A DNA stretch of 64,000 nucleotides from Contendibacter sp031732755 (GTDB lineage Bacteria; Pseudomonadota; Gammaproteobacteria; Competibacterales; Competibacteraceae), in the NCBI GenBank assembly GCA_031732755.1, contig JAVMKI010000052.1, forward strand, positions 1-64,000, in the 5' to 3' direction. The position numbers and the translations under genes are program-made. The notes beneath the pieces were generated by a model. It was not told the origin of the DNA. It ran no database searches and worked only from the letters and a program-made list of their open reading frames with translations. This document shows positions 43,205-52,857 of this stretch, one piece after another; position 1 is the stretch's first letter, and each line of letters opens with the position of its first letter.

Positions 43205-43239
43205 CACCCTTTCTCCCTCTTCCGATGAACTGAGATCCC

Positions 43240-44739
43240 ATGGTGACACGCACCGAAGGCGGCACGGGCGACGAAATCCTGATCAATGTCACGCCCCGCG
43301 AAACCCGGGTCGCCGTGGTCGAAAACGGCGTCCTGCAGGAAATCCTGATCGAGCGGGCCGGCAAGCGCGGCCTGGTCGGCAATATCTACAAGGGCCGGGT
43401 CGCCCGGGTTCTGCCTGGCATGGAAGCGGCGTTCGTGGACATTGGCCTGGAACGCGCCGCGTTCTTGCATGTCTCCGATATCCGGCCCGAATCCGTGCCC
43501 CTGAGCGAGACGGCGGCCAGTGGCGACCGCACGGCGCTGGCTATCACCGATCTGACGCGCGAGGGGCAGGAATTGGTGGTGCAGGTCATCAAGGATCCCA
43601 TCGGCACCAAGGGCGCGCGGCTGACCACTCACATTACTCTGCCGTCGCGGTTTCTGGTGTTCCTGGCCGACTCCGACGTGGCGGGGGTGTCGGTCAAGAT
43701 CGACGGCGAGCGCGAACGGCAACGTCTGAAGGAAATGGTCAACGCTTTTCGCACCGAATTCGGCGGAGGTTACATCGTCCGCACGGCGGCGGAAGGAGCG
43801 GAAGCCTGGGCGCTGCGAGCCGACATGCAATTCTTGCAGCGGCTATGGGGTTCGATTCGTGAGCGGATTCGGGAAACCCCCGGTGTCGGCACTCTGTACG
43901 AGGATTTGCCGCTGGTATTGCGGGTGCTGCGCGACTTTGTCGGCGACAGCGTGGAGAAAGTCCGCATCGATTCGCGCGAGACCTGTCAGCGGATGCTGGC
44001 CTTCGCCGATAAATTCGTGCCGGAGATGATGCCGCGGCTGGAGCATTATCCCGGCGAACGGCCGGTTTTCGAGCTGTACGGCATCGAAGACGAGATTCAG
44101 CGGGCGCTGGGCAAGAAGGTTTTACTCAAATCCGGGGGCTATTTGATCGTGGATCAGACCGAGGCGATGACCACGATCGATGTCAATACCGGAGCCTACG
44201 TCGGGCATCGCAATCTGGAGGAAACCATTTTCAAGACCAATCTGGAGGCCGCCGCCGCCATCGCCCGCCAACTGCGGCTGCGCAATCTGGGGGGGATCAT
44301 CATTCTCGATTTCATCGACATGGTGAGCGAGGAACATCGCCAGGCCGTACTCAGGGCGCTGGAAAAGCATTTGGAAAAGGATCGGGCCAAGAGCCACATT
44401 TCGCAGGTGTCACCCCTGGGACTGGTGGAAATGACCCGCAAGCGCACCCGCGAGAGTCTGGAGCAGATTCTGTGCGAGCCCTGTCCGTTGTGCGACGGTC
44501 GCGGCTCGATCAAGACCGCCGAGACGGTATGTTACGAAATCTTTCGCGAACTGCTGCGCGAGACCCGCCAGTATTCGCCGCGCCAGTTCGTGGTGCTGGC
44601 CGCGCCGGACGTGGTGGACGCCATGCTGGATCAGGAATCCACCAGCGTGGCGCAACTGGAAGCCTTCATCGGCATCCCCATCAAGTTTCAGGCCGAAGCC
44701 CTGTATCCACGCGAACAATACGACGTGGTATTGATGTGA
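43240..44739 (+). CDS. rng: Ribonuclease G
   Basis: Single-strand endonuclease for 16S rRNA 5' maturation and mRNA decay. 499 residues: N-terminal S1 domain (NIYKGRVARVLPGMEAAFVDIGL), 5' sensor and RNase H-like parts, the catalytic DNase I-like subdomain (MTTIDVNTGAYVG, IIILDFIDMV), and the zinc link CEPCPLCDGRG. It lacks the long tail of RNase E. Its stop overlaps the start of yhdP. Confidence 0.97.
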   Translation: MVTRTEGGTGDEILINVTPRETRVAVVENGVLQEILIERAGKRGLVGNIYKGRVARVLPGMEAAFVDIGLERAAFLHVSDIRPESVPLSETAASGDRTALAITDLTREGQELVVQVIKDPIGTKGARLTTHITLPSRFLVFLADSDVAGVSVKIDGERERQRLKEMVNAFRTEFGGGYIVRTAAEGAEAWALRADMQFLQRLWGSIRERIRETPGVGTLYEDLPLVLRVLRDFVGDSVEKVRIDSRETCQRMLAFADKFVPEMMPRLEHYPGERPVFELYGIEDEIQRALGKKVLLKSGGYLIVDQTEAMTTIDVNTGAYVGHRNLEETIFKTNLEAAAAIARQLRLRNLGGIIILDFIDMVSEEHRQAVLRALEKHLEKDRAKSHISQVSPLGLVEMTRKRTRESLEQILCEPCPLCDGRGSIKTAETVCYEIFRELLRETRQYSPRQFVVLAAPDVVDAMLDQESTSVAQLEAFIGIPIKFQAEALYPREQYDVVLM

Positions 44740-47700
44740 AACGCCGCTGGCTGAGCGCTGCCCGCCGAACCTTTCGCTGGACCCGCTGGCTGGCGCTGGC
44801 GGTGCTGTTGCCGGCGCTGCTGGTGGCCGGGTTCGGGCAGTGGTGGCTGTTGCCACGCCTGAACGATTATCGCGCGACGCTGGCGGTGGCGTTGGGGGAT
44901 TATCTGCGCGCGCCAGCACGGATCGAGGCGGTCGTCGCCGAACGCGACGGTTGGCGGTTGGGACTGCGGCTGCGGGGGGTCAGCCTGCGCGATCCCGCCA
45001 CCGGCGCGGTGCTGGTCTGGTTCGACCGGGCGGCGGCGACCCTGGACCTGTGGCGCTCGTTGCGGGAACAGCGGCCCGTGTTCGGTCACATCCGGCTAGA
45101 GGGCGTGAGCCTGACCTTGGAGCAAGGCGCCGATGGGATACCGCGATTGCGGGCCGAAACCGGTTCCGCCGAATCCGCCCCTTCCCTGCCAGAAATCGCC
45201 CGCTGGCTGTTCGCCGTGGGACGGCTGGATATTCTGGGCGACCGGCTCACCGTGCGTCGTCACGATGGCGATACGTTGACTATTTCACATCCCTATTTTC
45301 AGGTGCGGGATGCCGGGCCCGGCCAGCGCCTGGCCTTCAGCGCCGATTTGCCCGCCGAACTGGGCAACCGATTTCAATTGAGCGTCGAGCGCCTCCGCGC
45401 CGACCCGGAATTCTGGCGGGGAGCGTTCGAGTTGCGCGCCGGCCGGTCGCATCCCTTCGAATGGAGCCAGCGGGGCGATCAGTGGCAAGGACATATTCGC
45501 GGTCTGCGCGTTCGGGATGTAGCGGCCTGGGCGCTGCCGTGGCTGGACGAACCGACCCGCCAGTGGCTCGCCACGCTCGAACCTCGGGGCGAGTTGCCAG
45601 AACTCACCGTCCAGGCTGGTGCCACCGGTTCCTACGCCGTAACCGCAGCGCTGCGCGAGGTGGCATTCCAGCCAGCTCGCGGTCTGCCAGGGTTTGCATC
45701 GCTGACCGGGACGCTGGAATTCACCGCCGATCAGGGTCATCTTGCACTCGACAGCCGTAAGGCGCGGGTGGATACCGCCGGTCTGCTGCGCGCGCCGGTC
45801 ACGCTCGATACCCTGGCCGGAACCGTGGACTGGGCGCGGGCGGCGGAGGGATGGCGGCTGACCAGCACTGGACTGGAAATCGCCAACGCCGACCTGAAGG
45901 CGCGGATCGAGGGCGATGTCACTCTCCCCGCCAACGCCGCGCCGGTGTTGAATTTACAGGGCCGCTACCACGACGTCAAAGTCAGCGCGGCGCGGCGCTA
46001 TTTACCCGTGACGGTGATTCCGCCGGACGGCGTCGCCTGGTTGGATCGGGCACTGATGGGTGGCCGAATCACGACGGGGGAAGGGGTATTGCGGGGTCCG
46101 GCGACCGCGTTTCCGTTCGACCAAGGCGAGGGTTTGTTTGAAACCCACTTCCAGGTCGAAGGCGCGGTGGTGGATTACACGCCCGGCTGGCCACGACTGG
46201 AGGCGGCGCGTGGAACGGTGCATTTTCGCAATCGCGGCTTGCAAGTGGAAATCAGTGCTGGCCGTCTGCTCGACGCGGAAGTGGAAGAAGCGACCGCTCG
46301 AATCAGCGATCTCGAAAAGCCGGTCGTGCAGGTCAAGGGTCGCGCCAAGGGACCGGGCGCCAGTTTGTGGCAAGCGCTCCAGACGAGCCCGGTCGGTCAG
46401 GTCCTGACCGAGGATTTACCGGAATTGCGCATCAGTGGGGCGAGCCGCCTGAATCTGGAGCTGACGATTCCGACCGATGCCCGCCCTTCCCAAGCACGGG
46501 GGCGGGTAGAGTTGCTGGATAATCACATCGCGCTACCCGCCTGGAATCTGGAGCTTGACCGGCTGCGCGGCGAGGTAAGTTTCACCGAAGCCGGCTTGGA
46601 AGCTCGGGAGTTGCAAACCCGGCTGCGCGGCGAACCGGTTCGGCTCGATCTGGACCTGGTGGGCCGTGAAGGCCGCCGCGATCTCCGCGCACGGTTGCGG
46701 GGCCGCCCAGGATGGCGCGCGCTCTTGGGAGAATCCATGGCGAAGGCGCTGGAACGCACGGTCGGCGGTAAAAGCCTCTGGGACGCGGTGTTGACGGTTC
46801 CCATCCATCGCCGCGAACGGCGGGACGATTCACCCCCGTTCAGGCTGGACTTGAACTCGGATCTGCGCGGCACGGCTGTCCGGTTGCCCGCGCCGTTGGG
46901 TAAGACCGCCAGCGAATCCCGTCCGCTGAAGATCAGTCTGTATCCCCACGAGCGCGCCACGCTGGCTTTGACGCTGGACTATGGCAAGGAAGTACGAGCA
47001 GCGCTGGAACTGGCGGATTTTCCCCGTGATCCCCGGCTGACGCGCGGCGAGTGGCGCATCAACGCTGGCGCGGCGCAACTGCCGGAAACGCCGGGACTGG
47101 TGATCGTCGCGGACTTGCCCCGGTGGGAAGTGGTTGCATTTCCCGCGATTTCGGAGAATGCCGCCGGTCCGTGGCGCGGTTGGCGCCGCCTCGACGCCCG
47201 GATCGGAGAATTGGCGCTCGGTCAACAAGCGGTTACCGGCGTCACGTTGAACGCCGTGCGCCAGGACGACGAATGGCGGCTGGATTTCGAAGGCGAGACG
47301 CTGGCCGGGCGCGTAACCATACCGGATCAGCCCAGCCCCGAGCGACCGGTCAACGCGGCGTTGCAACGGCTCCACCTGCGCCGCGCGGTGGAACCCACAC
47401 CCGCCAGCGCCACCGATGCCGTTGCCCAGATGACAGACCCGCGCTGGTTACCACCGCTGGTGTTGACCGCCACCGACCTGCGCTGGGATGACGCGGAACT
47501 GGGCCGATTACGGCTGGCGGCCATGCCGCGCCCGGACGGCATCCGGCTGAGTGAGTTCAGCTTGGAGTCCGCGCAACAGCGCATTGACGCTACCGGCGAC
47601 TGGCGGCAAACCGGCGACGGTTCGTCGTCCCGCCTGCAAGCGACGCTGCGCAGTCCAGCACTGGGGGAGACCTTGGCGACCTTTGGTTACGCGGGCGCCG

Positions 47701-48293
47701 GCATCGCCGGGGGCGAGACCGAGGCGGAACTGGCGGTCGAGTGGCCGGGGGCACTATCCGAATTCGCCCTGGAACGGCTGGAAGGCACGCTGAAGCTCCG
47801 GGTCGGTCCTGGTCAGTTGCTGGACGTTGACCCCGGCATGGGGCGCATGGTGGGCCTGTTCAACGTGCAAAATTTCCTGCGCCGCCTCACGCTCGACTTT
47901 AGCGATCTGGTGCAACCTGGCATGAGCTTCGACCGGATCACTGGCGCATTCGCCTTTAGACATGGGCAAGCTTATACCGACGATCTGACTATCGAAGCCC
48001 CGGCGGCGCGAATCGAGATCAGAGGCCGAACCCACCTGAAGGAACGCGACTACGACCAGCGCATCACGGTCATTCCCCGGTTCGGCGGCGCGCTGCCGGT
48101 CGCGGGAGCGCTGGCGGGCGGACCGGCGGTTGGCGCGGCGGTTTTGTTGGCCGAACGGCTGCTGCAAAAAGGCATCGAGCGCGCGACCCAATACCATTAT
48201 GCGCTGACCGGTTCCTGGAATCGTCCAGTGATGAAATTGCTGGAAGAGCCATCATCCACAGCTCTCGGCAAAGGGCCAGCGGGCGACCAATAA
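44736..48293 (+). CDS. yhdP: YhdP-family AsmA-like envelope protein
   Basis: 1185 residues. Starts with GTG overlapping the rng stop (GTGA), giving MKRRWLSAARRTFRW followed at once by one membrane helix (LALAVLLPALLVAGFG). The remainder is periplasmic and beta-rich, as expected for the bridge-like lipid-transfer family (TamB, YdbH, YhdP) that moves phospholipids to the outer membrane. The conserved C-terminus has GMGRMVGLFNVQNFLRRLTL and RDYDQRITVIPRFGGALPVA. E. coli YhdP is 1266 residues, also next to rng. Confidence 0.93.
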   Translation: MKRRWLSAARRTFRWTRWLALAVLLPALLVAGFGQWWLLPRLNDYRATLAVALGDYLRAPARIEAVVAERDGWRLGLRLRGVSLRDPATGAVLVWFDRAAATLDLWRSLREQRPVFGHIRLEGVSLTLEQGADGIPRLRAETGSAESAPSLPEIARWLFAVGRLDILGDRLTVRRHDGDTLTISHPYFQVRDAGPGQRLAFSADLPAELGNRFQLSVERLRADPEFWRGAFELRAGRSHPFEWSQRGDQWQGHIRGLRVRDVAAWALPWLDEPTRQWLATLEPRGELPELTVQAGATGSYAVTAALREVAFQPARGLPGFASLTGTLEFTADQGHLALDSRKARVDTAGLLRAPVTLDTLAGTVDWARAAEGWRLTSTGLEIANADLKARIEGDVTLPANAAPVLNLQGRYHDVKVSAARRYLPVTVIPPDGVAWLDRALMGGRITTGEGVLRGPATAFPFDQGEGLFETHFQVEGAVVDYTPGWPRLEAARGTVHFRNRGLQVEISAGRLLDAEVEEATARISDLEKPVVQVKGRAKGPGASLWQALQTSPVGQVLTEDLPELRISGASRLNLELTIPTDARPSQARGRVELLDNHIALPAWNLELDRLRGEVSFTEAGLEARELQTRLRGEPVRLDLDLVGREGRRDLRARLRGRPGWRALLGESMAKALERTVGGKSLWDAVLTVPIHRRERRDDSPPFRLDLNSDLRGTAVRLPAPLGKTASESRPLKISLYPHERATLALTLDYGKEVRAALELADFPRDPRLTRGEWRINAGAAQLPETPGLVIVADLPRWEVVAFPAISENAAGPWRGWRRLDARIGELALGQQAVTGVTLNAVRQDDEWRLDFEGETLAGRVTIPDQPSPERPVNAALQRLHLRRAVEPTPASATDAVAQMTDPRWLPPLVLTATDLRWDDAELGRLRLAAMPRPDGIRLSEFSLESAQQRIDATGDWRQTGDGSSSRLQATLRSPALGETLATFGYAGAGIAGGETEAELAVEWPGALSEFALERLEGTLKLRVGPGQLLDVDPGMGRMVGLFNVQNFLRRLTLDFSDLVQPGMSFDRITGAFAFRHGQAYTDDLTIEAPAARIEIRGRTHLKERDYDQRITVIPRFGGALPVAGALAGGPAVGAAVLLAERLLQKGIERATQYHYALTGSWNRPVMKLLEEPSSTALGKGPAGDQ

Positions 48294-48311
48294 ATTAGGA
48301 GGTATCAAACC

Positions 48312-49142
48312 ATGTTGGTTATGGCTGCGATTCAGATGGTGTCCGGTCCCAGCATCACCGAAAATCTGGCCGCCGCCGCCGAACTCCTGGCCCAAGCCGC
48401 CGCGCGCGGCGCGCGGCTGGCGGTGCTGCCGGAAAATTTCGCGCTGATGGGCCAGCGGGAGAGCGACAAGCTGGCGGTTCGGGAAACCGAAGGCGACGGA
48501 CCGATTCAGGCGTTTCTGGCCGAACAGGCGGCGCAACACCGGTTGTGGCTGGTCGGCGGCACGATTCCGCTGCGCGTCGCCGACGATGACCGTCGGGTAC
48601 ACGCCGCCTGCCTGTTGTACGACGATCAGGGCCGGCGGGTGGCCCGTTACGACAAGGTGCATCTGTTCGATGTGCGGGTCGTGGGCAGCGCGGAACGCTA
48701 CGCCGAATCCGCCACCATCGCGCCCGGCGACCGCTACGTCATTGCCGACACCCCGCTGGGTCGACTCGGCTTGGCGGTGTGCTACGATCTGCGCTTCCCG
48801 GAACAGTTTCGCGCGCTGGTGGACCGGGGCATGGAAATCCTGGCCTTGCCAGCGGCCTTCACCGCGCCGACCGGCTTGGCGCACTGGGAAACGCTGCTGC
48901 GCGCCCGCGCCATCGAGAACCAGTGTTATGTCATCGCCTCGGCCCAAGGTGGAAAGCACGCCAACGGCCGGGAAACCTACGGCGACAGTCTGATCATCGA
49001 TCCCTGGGGGGTGGTGTTGAACCGGTTGTCACAGGGACCGGGCGTGGTGCTGGCGGAGTTCAGCCGCGAACGGCTGGAAGACGTGCGGCGACAATTTCCA
49101 GCCCTGCACCATCGCGTGCCATGCGAGGTTTATGAACGATGA
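48312..49142 (+). CDS. Carbon-nitrogen hydrolase, nitrilase superfamily (Nit/deaminated-glutathione-amidase-like)
   Basis: 276 residues. Catalytic triad E41 (VLPENF), K115 (YDKVHLFDV) and C157 (VCYDLRFPEQFRAL). The C-terminal VVLAEFSRERLEDVRRQFP resembles the Nit1 group, which hydrolyses deaminated glutathione as a repair amidase. A near-perfect AGGAGGT precedes the ATG. The yhdP-nit-tldD order is found in many gammaproteobacteria. Confidence 0.92.
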   Translation: MLVMAAIQMVSGPSITENLAAAAELLAQAAARGARLAVLPENFALMGQRESDKLAVRETEGDGPIQAFLAEQAAQHRLWLVGGTIPLRVADDDRRVHAACLLYDDQGRRVARYDKVHLFDVRVVGSAERYAESATIAPGDRYVIADTPLGRLGLAVCYDLRFPEQFRALVDRGMEILALPAAFTAPTGLAHWETLLRARAIENQCYVIASAQGGKHANGRETYGDSLIIDPWGVVLNRLSQGPGVVLAEFSRERLEDVRRQFPALHHRVPCEVYER

Positions 49143-50584
49143 CCACCGATACCCTCGCGCTGGTCCGCCAGCAACTATTGGCTCCCGCCGGTCTCGGCGA
49201 GGACGATTTGCATCGCGCCCTGTCCTGCCTGCTGGGCCATGCCGTGGACGGCGGCGACCTGTATTTTCAACGTCGCCGCGCCGAATCCTGGGCGTTGGAA
49301 GAAAGCCAGGTCAAAAGCGCCAGTCACGCTATCCGGCAGGGCGTCGGCGCGCGCGCGGTCAGCGGCGAAAAAACCGGCTTTGCCTATTCGGACGAAATCA
49401 TCCTGCCAGCGCTGCTGGAAGCCGCGACCGCCGCGCGCGCCATTGCCTGCCACGGTGGCGACGGGCGAATTCAGGTTGGGCCAATCACTTCCCCCGCCCG
49501 CTGGTATGAACCGCTCGATCCGCTGGAAACCCTGTCGGCCGCCGCCAAGGTGGACTTGCTGGAACGGGTGGACGCCGAGGCTCGCCGGCAAGATCCCCGC
49601 GTCAGCCAGGTGATGGTCAGTCTGGCCGCCACCCAGGACACCATGCTGGTGGTCGGCGGTGACGGGACGCTGGCCGGCGATGTACGACCGCTGGTGCGGT
49701 TGAGCGTCACGGTGATCGTCGAGCAGAACGGCCGCCGCGAGCAGGGCAGCTCGGGCGGCGGTGGCCGGGTTGGCTACGGCTGGTTCCTGGACGGGGATCG
49801 CGCTCTGGGGTACGCGCGGGAAGCGGTGCGATTGGCGCTGGTCAATCTGGACGCGATCCCCGCGCCGGCGGGAATGATGACCGTGGTGCTGGGTCCGGGC
49901 TGGCCGGGGATTCTGTTGCACGAGGCCATCGGTCATGGTTTGGAGGGCGATTTCAACCGCAAGGGCACTTCGGCGTTCAGCGGGCGGATCGGCGAGCGGG
50001 TGGCTTCCCCATTGTGCACGGTGGTGGACAACGGCACGCTGGCGCATCGACGCGGCTCGCTCAACGTGGACGACGAGGGCACGCCGACCCAGTGCACGAC
50101 ACTGATCGAGCGCGGCGTGCTCAAAGGCTATTTGCAGGACAAGCTGAACGCCCGGCTGATGCACACGGTGTCCACCGGCAACGGTCGGCGCGAATCCTAC
50201 GCCCATTTGCCGCTGCCCCGCATGACCAATACCTACCTGCTGCCGGGCGAGCACGATCCGGCGGAGATCATCGCCTCGGTGGAACGGGGGCTGTACGCCG
50301 TCAACTTTGGCGGCGGCCAGGTGGACATCACTTCCGGCAAGTTCGTGTTTTCCGCCAGCGAGGCGTATTGGATCGAGAATGGCCGCGTTACCCGCCCAGT
50401 CAAGGGCGCGACTCTGATCGGCAACGGCCCGGATGTGCTCACCCAGGTCTCGATGATCGGCAATGACCTGCAACTCGACGCCGGGGTCGGCACCTGCGGC
50501 AAGGAGGGCCAGAGCGTGCCGGTCGGCGTCGGGCAGCCGACCCTGAAAATCGAGGCGCTGACCGTGGGCGGGACGCAAGCCTGA
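49139..50584 (+). CDS. tldD: Metalloprotease TldD
   Basis: Zinc-protease partner of TldE that unwinds and degrades unstructured peptides, including microcin and antitoxin substrates. 481 residues. HExxxH at 261-266 (LHEAIGHGLEGDF) and the late cysteine ligand in VGTCGKEGQSVPVGVGQP. The ATG overlaps the stop of the nitrilase gene (ATGA). Confidence 0.97.
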   Translation: MTTDTLALVRQQLLAPAGLGEDDLHRALSCLLGHAVDGGDLYFQRRRAESWALEESQVKSASHAIRQGVGARAVSGEKTGFAYSDEIILPALLEAATAARAIACHGGDGRIQVGPITSPARWYEPLDPLETLSAAAKVDLLERVDAEARRQDPRVSQVMVSLAATQDTMLVVGGDGTLAGDVRPLVRLSVTVIVEQNGRREQGSSGGGGRVGYGWFLDGDRALGYAREAVRLALVNLDAIPAPAGMMTVVLGPGWPGILLHEAIGHGLEGDFNRKGTSAFSGRIGERVASPLCTVVDNGTLAHRRGSLNVDDEGTPTQCTTLIERGVLKGYLQDKLNARLMHTVSTGNGRRESYAHLPLPRMTNTYLLPGEHDPAEIIASVERGLYAVNFGGGQVDITSGKFVFSASEAYWIENGRVTRPVKGATLIGNGPDVLTQVSMIGNDLQLDAGVGTCGKEGQSVPVGVGQPTLKIEALTVGGTQA

Positions 50585-50613
50585 TTCTGCTACCCTGATA
50601 CCGGAAGACCGAC

Positions 50614-51969
50614 ATGCCCGAAGCCGTTGCTCCCACCACTGCGCCCCTGCCAGCGCGGGAATCATTGGAAACCCTGGTGATCGACATCCTGGCCGAAGCG
50701 CGCGCCCAAGGCGCCAGCGCCGCCGAGGCGGCGGTCAGTTTCAGCAGCGCCTTGTCCGTTACCGTCCGCATGGGCGAGGTCGAGACTCTGGAGCATCATC
50801 GCCAGCGCGGTCTCGGCGTCACGGTCTACTTCGGACAGCGCCAGGGTTCCGCCAGCACCGCCGACTGGCGGTCGGAGGCGATTCGCGACACTGTCCAAAG
50901 CGCCTGCGCCATCGCCCGCCACACCGCCGCCGATCCCTGCGCCGGCCTGGCCGATTCTGACCGATTGGCGCGAGAAATCCCCGATCTCGATCTTTATCAT
51001 CCCTGGCCATTGACCGCCGAGGAAGCCATTGAACAGGCCCGCGAGTGTGAAGCGGCGGCATTGACGCTGGATTCGCGTATTCGTAATTCCGAGGGTGGCA
51101 GCGTCGCGACTCATACCGGATTGATGGTTTACGGCAACTCGCACGGCTTTTGCGGTGGTTATCCCACGACCCGGCATTCCGTCGGTTGCTCGGTGATTGC
51201 CCAGGATGAGAGCGGAATGCAGCGCAATCATTGGCACACGGCGGCGCGTGATCGCAACGACCTGGAGGAACCGATCGCGGTCGGGCGGAAGGCGGCGGAA
51301 CGGGCGCTACGCCGATTGGGCAGTCGCCGGCTGGGAACTCGGCAAGTACCGGTCCTGTTCGCGCCGGAACTGGCGCGGGGTCTGATCGGCCATGGCATCG
51401 CCGCCATTCGGGGTGGCGCGCTGTATCGCAAGGCTTCGTTCCTGCTGGATCGGCTGGGCACGCCGGTGTTTCCGGCGTTCGTGACCATTCGCGAACGGCC
51501 GCACCTGCGCAAGGCCCTGGGCAGCGCCCCCTTCGACCGCGAGGGCGTGGCAACCACCGACCGCGATCTGGTCAGCGAAGGCGTATTGCGCGGTTATCTC
51601 CTGGACAGTTACTCGGCCCGCCGGCTGGGCATGGAAACGACCGGCAACGCGGGCGGCGCCCATAACCTGATCGTCGAACCCGGCCCGCTCGGTCACGCGG
51701 AGTTGTTGCGGCAACTGGATACCGGGTTGTGGGTGACCGAGTTGCTTGGCCATGGCGTGAATGGAGTGACCGGCGACTACTCGCGCGGAGCGGCCGGCTT
51801 CTGGGTGGAGAAAGGTGAAATCCAGTATCCCGTCCACGAAATCACCATCGCCGGCAATCTGACCGAAATGTTCCGGGGCATCGTGGCGGTGGGCAACGAT
51901 GTGGATGCGCGCGGCGGCATCCGCTGCGGCTCGCTGCTGCTGGAGCGAATGACGGTGGCGGGAGAGTAA
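50614..51969 (+). CDS. pmbA: Metalloprotease-associated protein TldE (PmbA)
   Basis: 451 residues, homologous fold to TldD but without the HExxxH metal motif, as expected for the non-catalytic half of the TldD/E heterodimer. Conserved ASFLLDRLGTPVFP, LGMETTGNAGGAHNLIVEPG and GHGVNGVTGDYSRGAAGFWV. It is 29 bp after tldD and ends 9 bp from the converging tusA-like gene. Confidence 0.96.
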   Translation: MPEAVAPTTAPLPARESLETLVIDILAEARAQGASAAEAAVSFSSALSVTVRMGEVETLEHHRQRGLGVTVYFGQRQGSASTADWRSEAIRDTVQSACAIARHTAADPCAGLADSDRLAREIPDLDLYHPWPLTAEEAIEQARECEAAALTLDSRIRNSEGGSVATHTGLMVYGNSHGFCGGYPTTRHSVGCSVIAQDESGMQRNHWHTAARDRNDLEEPIAVGRKAAERALRRLGSRRLGTRQVPVLFAPELARGLIGHGIAAIRGGALYRKASFLLDRLGTPVFPAFVTIRERPHLRKALGSAPFDREGVATTDRDLVSEGVLRGYLLDSYSARRLGMETTGNAGGAHNLIVEPGPLGHAELLRQLDTGLWVTELLGHGVNGVTGDYSRGAAGFWVEKGEIQYPVHEITIAGNLTEMFRGIVAVGNDVDARGGIRCGSLLLERMTVAGE

Positions 51970-51978
51970 AGGCAGCGG

Positions 51979-52215
51979 TCAGTCCTGTCGCTTGCGCAGC
52001 AGAAAATAGAACCGCCCACTCTCCTCGCGCGCTTCCAATAAAGTATGCCCCATCTGTTGGGTGAAGACTTCGAAATCCCGAACCGATTCGGGATCGGTAG
52101 CGACAACCCGCAACACCTGACCACCGCGCAGGCCGGCCAACGCCTTTTTGGTCTTGAGAATCGGCAGAGGGCAATTCAACCCGGAGGCGTCGAGTTCGAC
52201 GTCGACGACGGTCAT
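51979..52215 (-). CDS. TusA-family sulfur carrier protein
   Basis: 78 residues from the ATG at 52215, which overlaps the rhodanese stop (ATGA); a TTG at 52245 is a less likely alternative. The persulfide cysteine sits in LDASGLNCPLPILKTKKAL, and VVATDPESVRDFEVF follows. TusA-type carriers pass sulfur from desulfurases or rhodaneses to tRNA thiolation, molybdopterin, or in sulfur oxidisers to dissimilatory enzymes. Coupling with a rhodanese gene supports a relay, although the partner is predicted to be exported. Confidence 0.9.
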   Translation of the reverse strand: MTVVDVELDASGLNCPLPILKTKKALAGLRGGQVLRVVATDPESVRDFEVFTQQMGHTLLEAREESGRFYFLLRKRQD

Positions 52216-52601
52216 GGGCAGGAAGCCGTCGACCCGGCTTGGCAAACGGCCGTTTCCCGGTCGGTTTGATAGCCGTTTCGCAGCATGTCGTTCAACCCAC
52301 CCTTGTTTTCAACCTGGTGGTAGCCCATCTGCCGCAACGCCTGCTCGGCAATGCCGGCACGGTGGCCGCTGCGGCAATAGAGGACGATACGGCTGTCATA
52401 GTCCGGCGCGAGAGCGGCGATACGACTGGCGATTTCATCGTAGGGAATGTTGATGGCTGCTTGTACGTGCCCAGCACGGTACTCGTCAGCGGTGCGCACA
52501 TCGATAATCAATGGTTGGCCAGTGGCGGGTGAGTTGCTCGGTTCAGCCAGTATCGGGATGGAAAACAATAGCGCGGCGAGCAATCCGGTTGGTTTCTTCA
52601 T
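52212..52601 (-). CDS. Periplasmic rhodanese-like sulfurtransferase (PspE-like)
   Basis: 129 residues. A signal peptide (LLAALLFSIPILA-EP) precedes a single rhodanese domain: PLIIDVRTADEYRAGHVQAA, the active-site loop YCRSGHRAG with the persulfide Cys, and GLNDMLRNGY. The C-terminus adds two cysteines (TAVCQAGSTASCP), which is unusual and may form a disulfide. If it is exported, direct sulfur exchange with the cytosolic TusA-like protein is not simple; the translational overlap nonetheless suggests co-function. Confidence 0.88.
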   Translation of the reverse strand: MKKPTGLLAALLFSIPILAEPSNSPATGQPLIIDVRTADEYRAGHVQAAINIPYDEIASRIAALAPDYDSRIVLYCRSGHRAGIAEQALRQMGYHQVENKGGLNDMLRNGYQTDRETAVCQAGSTASCP

Positions 52602-52857
52602 GTCGGCATCTCCTGGAGTATGGATAAAGGCGAATTGGAATCTTTAGCCGTTATAACGAATTTCGCGGTCATTGCTCAACCCGGAGAAAACCGTTGTGGC
52701 GCATTGGAAGATTCTCTCCAGACCGTGGTTGGCGGGGGCCTCTGGGGCGTGGTCCGGCGGGCGATGCGCTAGAATTGGGTTGGTCAATCTCCATGGCCTG
52801 TTGGCTTCTCAACCAGCGGGCGCTTCCTCGTAAAACGTCCCAAGACCTTCCGAGAAC

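Noticed and set aside
49175..50665. Long open frame antisense to tldD
   Set aside because: Shadow of tldD in high-GC DNA; no signature and no start context.
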